DNA of 64,000 nt, from assembly GCA_903861125.1 (NCBI GenBank), contig CAIOTF010000017.1, positions 124,001 to 188,000 of the forward strand, read 5' to 3'. The notes under the pieces are model-generated. The model made no database searches, was not told the origin of the DNA, and was given only the letters and a program-made list of their open reading frames with translations. The number at the start of each line of letters is the position of its first letter. Position 1 is the stretch's first letter. This document shows, piece by piece, positions 59,897 through 64,000 of this stretch. This DNA is from an uncultured Ignavibacteriota bacterium. GTDB taxonomy: Bacteria > Bacteroidota > Ignavibacteria > UBA10030 > UBA8401. The position numbers and the translations under genes are program-made.

Positions 59897-62593
59897 ATGA
59901 AACAATTACACTCAACGTTTCTTATTGCGATCACGGTGCTGTGTATTGTTCCGTTTTCTTTCGCTCAGCAAATATTGGATCCTGCCAATTACTATACGGT
60001 CAATAATCCCGGCGGAGAGCCGGCGGGTGGAACCGCAAATACGGCCGAATATAAGGAAATAGGTCCGTGGTGGAGCGGTACATCAGCATCCGCATGGGGT
60101 GGAAATTATCGACAAACATCGCAGCTCGGCGGTGAAGTGATCGCCGGGCGTTCGGCGACATGGATCACAGCAATTCCTCCTGGAAAAGCCGGCACCTATC
60201 TTATCTACAATTATGTTCTTCAGGCGGCAAACAATGCATCGAATGTCTATTATACAGTTCAACGCGAATTTGAATCGTATATTCTCGATTCAGTGCGGCA
60301 TGATCTTCGGCGTTCAGCGTGGAATCTGAACGTCGCGGTAGGTCCAGGTACCTGGGTGCCGATCATGATCGATACGTTAAATGTGGGAAATGTGTTCCTT
60401 ACAGTCGGTGCTGACTCGAACTCGGGTTCCGCGATTATGCGTGCAGATGCAATGCGTTTGCTCCGAAGCTCAGCCACCGGAGCTGATCTGGAATTCGGCC
60501 GACGGTCGCAGAATGGATTTGATGCAACCCGTGTCGGTGAATACTGGCCGGATTCCCCATTAGGTGTTGTAACATACAGGGAAATTCCGTTGTATAACCT
60601 CGGGTCGCAGGATCTTATCGTTACAAAAGTAATTGCTTCCTTTGTTCCCAGCCGATGGGATATACGGCTACAGAATGAACTCACATTTCCGTTGACCATA
60701 AAACCGGGTCAAAAGAAAAATATCGTTGTCGGGTTCCGTCCTTTCCAGGAAGAGACTATTGCCGATACGCTTGTTATATTCAGCAATGACTCTCTGGAAA
60801 TTGAAGCAAAAATTCCGATCGGCGGCACCGGGATTAACTATAATTTCATTTTGAATGCAAGCAAAACAAACGAACCGCATTATAATGCACCATTCGACCG
60901 TTTGGGGGATTCGCGGCGTCCGTTGGTTACATTTGTAGCAGGAACATGGAGCCCGAGCGGTACCGGTATCTCTTCTTTTCCGTATCCTATTGCCGGCGGA
61001 AATCTTCAGGGAACTTTTTCGTCAGACGCAATTGCAAGTGTGGAATACCGCTTTCAGCTTCCTGATAGTGTGAATGGTAAGCCGGGATCTTCCGGAAACT
61101 ATTTTGTGGAACACGGCGCAATTCCGTTCACATCGAATTCTGAGACTAACACTCAGGTTTCCATCATCTCGGCATTCTCTATTGACACCTTCTTTACTTC
61201 ATATAACCAGAGCGGATTGGCAGTTCCTCCGTTCTTTTATCCGTTCGGCAACAAGCCGCTTCAATTGAATCAAGGAGATTTCTGCAAGGTCACGATCAGC
61301 AGGACTGTAGCGACTGCTGCAGTGCTTCGCGCAGATCTTCTACGTATCCGTAAGATTCCCACGGGACCGACATTGGCAGCAACTCCTCAAATCAACTTTG
61401 GAGATGTATCCATGTATGAGGCTGAACGGAATGCAAAAGACAATTATCGGAAAGAGCTAGAGATAAACAGCGGAGGAGAATCGGCGCTTCGTGTGGACAG
61501 CGTTGTGGTTGTCTCACCACGCCGCTATCAGCTGTTTAATCCGCCGACCTTCCCGATATTATTACCGGCTGTTAACGGATCGTTGAAAGTGAGCGTTGCA
61601 TTCTTACCAGATACTATTGCTGTCGGTTTGTATACAAGCATCAGAATCTATACAAATGATTCAACAAAAAATCCCTTCACGGTAATTGTTACCGGAAACG
61701 GCGTGGGGACCGGATTACTGGTTGAGGAAGTTGATCTGCAAGGTTCGTATTCCTATCCGCAGACTCCCGTAACGTTCCCGGATTATGCCAACATGTCGAA
61801 ATGGCAAAAGAACACTACGACAGCGGCAAGCGGCGGTTCGAATCTTCTTGGCTATATCTATTATCTTAATGCCGATCCGGTCACAAAAACTTCCTATGTG
61901 GAATATTTTCCATCGGTACCGACACTGTCAGGACAAGGGCCGGCTCTTGATACATTTAATGTGTATGCAGTAATGCCGATTGGTTCGCCAAACTCATCTC
62001 CGGCTGCCAAATACACTATTTTCCAGGCCGGCGGACAAGCATCGAAAGAAGTTATTGCAAGCCAGAACAACCGTTCCGGTAGACTGTTCCTCGGAAACGC
62101 GGTATTTTTACGTTCGAATTCGCGCGACGGTCACGGCGGCGGAGCCATCAACGGATATATCCGTGTGGAGAATGATACCAATCTGGTCAATTTGGTTTAT
62201 AAAGATTCGCTTGTCAACACGGCGAAAAAAGATAGTTTCGTGCTCCGTGCTGATGCCATCATTCTTTTGGAAACATTGACCGGAGTTGAATACACTGTTC
62301 TGCCCAATGTTCCGAATTCATATTCGTTAAGTCAAAACTATCCCAATCCGTTCAACCCAACTACGAAGATTCAGTTTGGTCTGCCGCTGGCGGAGAATGT
62401 GCAACTGACCATCTACGATATTCTGGGCAGAGAGATCCGTACGCTCGTGAATGAACGGTACGAGGCAGGTTCGTATTCCGTGCAGTGGGACGGCAAGAAT
62501 AACGCCGGAAAATACATTGCATCGGGTATGTACCTCTACCGGATCCATGCGGGAAATTTTGTCTCCACGAAAAAAATGATGATGATGAAATAA
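59897..62593 (+). CDS. T9SS-sorted secreted protein with choice-of-anchor-D-like domains
   Basis: An 898-residue exported protein. The signal peptide covers about residues 1-24 (VPFSFAQQ). The N-terminal region has a jelly-roll-like part (TWITAIPPGKAGTYLIYNYVLQAANNASNVYY) similar to golvesin or xanthan-lyase modules. At about 195-325 and 495-615 are two ASPM-SPD2-Hydin/choice-of-anchor-D-type Ig modules (FGRRSQNGFDATRVGEYW, KPGQKKNIVVGFRPFQEETIADTLVIFSND; INFGDVS, YTSIRIYTND). The C-terminal 80 residues are a clear T9SS sorting domain: NYPNPFNPTTKIQFGL, YDILGREIRTLVNERY, ASGMYLYRI and a KKMMMMK end. AAGGAGATG precedes the start. A strong terminator follows the stop. Confidence 0.87.
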   Translation: MKQLHSTFLIAITVLCIVPFSFAQQILDPANYYTVNNPGGEPAGGTANTAEYKEIGPWWSGTSASAWGGNYRQTSQLGGEVIAGRSATWITAIPPGKAGTYLIYNYVLQAANNASNVYYTVQREFESYILDSVRHDLRRSAWNLNVAVGPGTWVPIMIDTLNVGNVFLTVGADSNSGSAIMRADAMRLLRSSATGADLEFGRRSQNGFDATRVGEYWPDSPLGVVTYREIPLYNLGSQDLIVTKVIASFVPSRWDIRLQNELTFPLTIKPGQKKNIVVGFRPFQEETIADTLVIFSNDSLEIEAKIPIGGTGINYNFILNASKTNEPHYNAPFDRLGDSRRPLVTFVAGTWSPSGTGISSFPYPIAGGNLQGTFSSDAIASVEYRFQLPDSVNGKPGSSGNYFVEHGAIPFTSNSETNTQVSIISAFSIDTFFTSYNQSGLAVPPFFYPFGNKPLQLNQGDFCKVTISRTVATAAVLRADLLRIRKIPTGPTLAATPQINFGDVSMYEAERNAKDNYRKELEINSGGESALRVDSVVVVSPRRYQLFNPPTFPILLPAVNGSLKVSVAFLPDTIAVGLYTSIRIYTNDSTKNPFTVIVTGNGVGTGLLVEEVDLQGSYSYPQTPVTFPDYANMSKWQKNTTTAASGGSNLLGYIYYLNADPVTKTSYVEYFPSVPTLSGQGPALDTFNVYAVMPIGSPNSSPAAKYTIFQAGGQASKEVIASQNNRSGRLFLGNAVFLRSNSRDGHGGGAINGYIRVENDTNLVNLVYKDSLVNTAKKDSFVLRADAIILLETLTGVEYTVLPNVPNSYSLSQNYPNPFNPTTKIQFGLPLAENVQLTIYDILGREIRTLVNERYEAGSYSVQWDGKNNAGKYIASGMYLYRIHAGNFVSTKKMMMMK

Positions 62594-62613
62594 TTCCGGC
62601 TGTCAGTTTTGAT

Positions 62614-62662
62614 GTAGTCAGTAGTCGCAACAGATGCTGGACTGCTGACTACTTTTGTTTTA
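62614..62662 (+). terminator. Strong terminator ending the second envelope operon
   Basis: GTAGTCAGTAGTC pairs with GACTGCTGACTAC (13 bp with one G-U; arms 62614-62626 and 62640-62652) and is followed by TTTTGTTTTA. Confidence 0.9.
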
Positions 62663-62672
62663 GGGATATTGC

Positions 62673-64000
62673 ATGTCATTCCAAATCATAATTACGATCC
62701 TGATCGCTGTGAGCGGGTTTGCGTATTTTATTCCCACGCCGCAGGAATTACGCGACTCGTTCGTGTCCGGTCAGAATTATTTTGCCGCCCGTAATTATCC
62801 GAAAGCGATCGAACAGTACAATAAAGTGCTGACGACCGAAAGCGATCTTCTCACGGCAGACAGTGTGCGCGTGACCTTATTAAATGGTGAATTGACTGTC
62901 GGCGTCCGTTCGGCAGCCATTTATCAAAAAGCAAATTCATACCGCACTCTTGGATTGATCGATTCAGCAATTGCAACATTTCGCATTGCAGTCTCACGCA
63001 CAGATTCTCCCAAACTTCCGGTACTCTCGCGGTATCAGATCTATGATCTTTTCTTCCAAAAGAAGGAATACGACAGCGCCATCACCGGAGCGCGCGATCT
63101 TATCAGACAGCATCCGTTCGACGAGAAGGTGGAACAGGCATACTACGATATCGGCTGGGCATTCCGTTTCCTGAAACAGTACGACAGTTCCTCCGCTGCA
63201 TTTCAGCATCTTTCCGATACATATAAACAAAGCAACTACCGCGTGAAGGCGATGTACCAAACCGGACAAAATGCCCTCGACGCGAAAGAGTGGAAGCGTG
63301 CTGTCCGTGCTTTTTCACTTCTCGTCAGCGAATATAAACCCGAATCATTCTCTCGTGCGGATTTCCAGAACATGGAACTGCGCGCAAACCGCGAGCGCCA
63401 GATCTTCGATGCATCTTCGAACCGCGAAGAGGATAACATGAACCTCGAGTTGGTATCGAAAGGTGAATTTAAGATCGCCGAAGCGTTCGAACAGATGAAT
63501 GAGGTCGATTCCGCTGTCGCTCGTTATCAGTATATCATCCGCACATATACGCTCTTGCCGACGCTGATCGAGATCTCGTACATACGGTGGGCAGAACTAT
63601 TGCTGCGGGAGAGAAATCTTGAACAATGCATTGCTGTTTATCGCAAGGCCATCGATGATAATTTCCAGAACAAAGTATTTCAGGCAAGGATGCAGTACAA
63701 AATTGCACGGACACTGCAGGATCAAAAAGAGTTTGAACATTCTGCCAACGAATATGACTTCTACGTAAAAGCATACAGAGAATTTGCAGAACAGGCTGAA
63801 TTTACTCTGGAAAATGCGCGATTCTTTTCTGTGTTGAATTACAATGCAGCAAAAAATTATCAAAGTGTCGTCGCATCGTCCGATTCTTTTCTGACGAATC
63901 ATGCCGGCAGCGAATTTACCACAAAGGCATTGGTGATCCGCGGGAATGCATTCCTTAGTTTGCGCCAATACGATAATGCGCGTATGTCGTTCCGGACTGT
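62673..64000 (+). CDS. Tetratricopeptide-repeat protein (3' partial)
   Basis: An open frame from ATG at 62673 that is still open at the window end, at least 442 residues. An N-terminal hydrophobic stretch (about 4-20, SFQIIITILIAVSGFAYF) is a signal peptide or membrane anchor. The remainder is helical with TPR-like pairs: GQNYFAARNYPKAIEQYNKV, AIYQKANSYRTLGLIDSAIA, AYYDIGWAFRFLKQYDSSSA and KGEFKIAEAFEQMNEVDSAVA, each with the small-residue and Ala/Tyr spacing of TPRs. TPR proteins act as scaffolds, often in envelope assembly. It follows the terminator of the second envelope operon, so it is probably transcribed separately. Its C-terminal part is not visible. Confidence 0.85.
   Translation, partial: MSFQIIITILIAVSGFAYFIPTPQELRDSFVSGQNYFAARNYPKAIEQYNKVLTTESDLLTADSVRVTLLNGELTVGVRSAAIYQKANSYRTLGLIDSAIATFRIAVSRTDSPKLPVLSRYQIYDLFFQKKEYDSAITGARDLIRQHPFDEKVEQAYYDIGWAFRFLKQYDSSSAAFQHLSDTYKQSNYRVKAMYQTGQNALDAKEWKRAVRAFSLLVSEYKPESFSRADFQNMELRANRERQIFDASSNREEDNMNLELVSKGEFKIAEAFEQMNEVDSAVARYQYIIRTYTLLPTLIEISYIRWAELLLRERNLEQCIAVYRKAIDDNFQNKVFQARMQYKIARTLQDQKEFEHSANEYDFYVKAYREFAEQAEFTLENARFFSVLNYNAAKNYQSVVASSDSFLTNHAGSEFTTKALVIRGNAFLSLRQYDNARMSFRT

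Noticed and set aside
1-64000. tRNA genes, CRISPR arrays, insertion sequences, phage genes or a replication origin
   Set aside because: No cloverleaf with conserved TTCRA loop, no regularly spaced repeats, no transposase or integrase motifs and no dnaA-box cluster were seen on reading. A tRNA scan and repeat search would be decisive.

Overview
The window reads as ordinary chromosomal DNA of a moderate-GC, Gram-negative bacterium of the Bacteroidota/Chlorobiota (FCB) group, most likely close to Ignavibacteria. The evidence is two cargo proteins with classical type IX secretion (T9SS) C-terminal sorting domains of the N(F/Y)PNPFNP...SGMYLYRI...KKM type, two PorV/PorQ-like outer-membrane proteins, a TonB-dependent receptor with an N-terminal carboxypeptidase-regulatory-like domain, many lipoproteins, and a copper regulator of a type I associate with Bacteroidota. 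The taxon is inferred from protein style only. I see no mobile element, phage, CRISPR array or tRNA gene.

Layout. 1-1750: 3' part of an MltD-like lytic transglycosylase with four LysM repeats. 2051-13497: an envelope/secretion operon (two secreted proteins, lipoprotein, TonB receptor, PorV-like protein, beta-propeller lipoprotein) closed by a terminator. 13555-17955: class III sirtuin, convergent with a secreted esterase-PEP carboxylase pair. 18168-22586: four-gene cluster of two ATP-grasp-like proteins, a GCS2-type carboxylate-amine ligase and an M29 metallopeptidase; this is the best candidate here for an undescribed pathway. 22594-25760: copper homeostasis (AraC-type regulator with an HMA-like N-terminus, CopZ-like chaperone, CopA ATPase). 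25823-32108, minus strand: nucleic-acid maintenance block (nif3-like, zinc ribbon, RNase HI, RNase P RNA, recJ, ruvC, ruvA, DUF1801).

32317-40400, plus strand: phospholipid genes (psd, pssA), purine genes (purS, purQ), tatA, gatA, sucD with a Lys-rich tail, ndk, a Nudix protein, a NamZ-like muramidase and mgsA. 40417-43233, minus strand: reverse transsulfuration (cystathionine beta-synthase, a small PCP_red-like protein, a gamma-lyase/synthase). 43388-50837, plus strand: plsY, HtrA protease, purB, a small unknown, a lysine-degradation pair (aldehyde dehydrogenase and L-lysine 6-transaminase) and nadE. 50837-64000: rsmI leads into a second envelope/secretion operon (FlgD-like C-terminal protein, PorV-like protein, 1005-residue surface protein, DUF4159-like lipoprotein, DUF5683-like membrane protein, small lipoprotein, T9SS cargo). 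After a strong terminator comes a TPR protein that runs off the window.

The two envelope operons share one logic: a PorV/PorQ-like barrel, one or two lipoproteins, a large outer-membrane or surface protein and a T9SS-type cargo. The housekeeping genes between them are tightly packed, mostly with 0-4 base overlaps.
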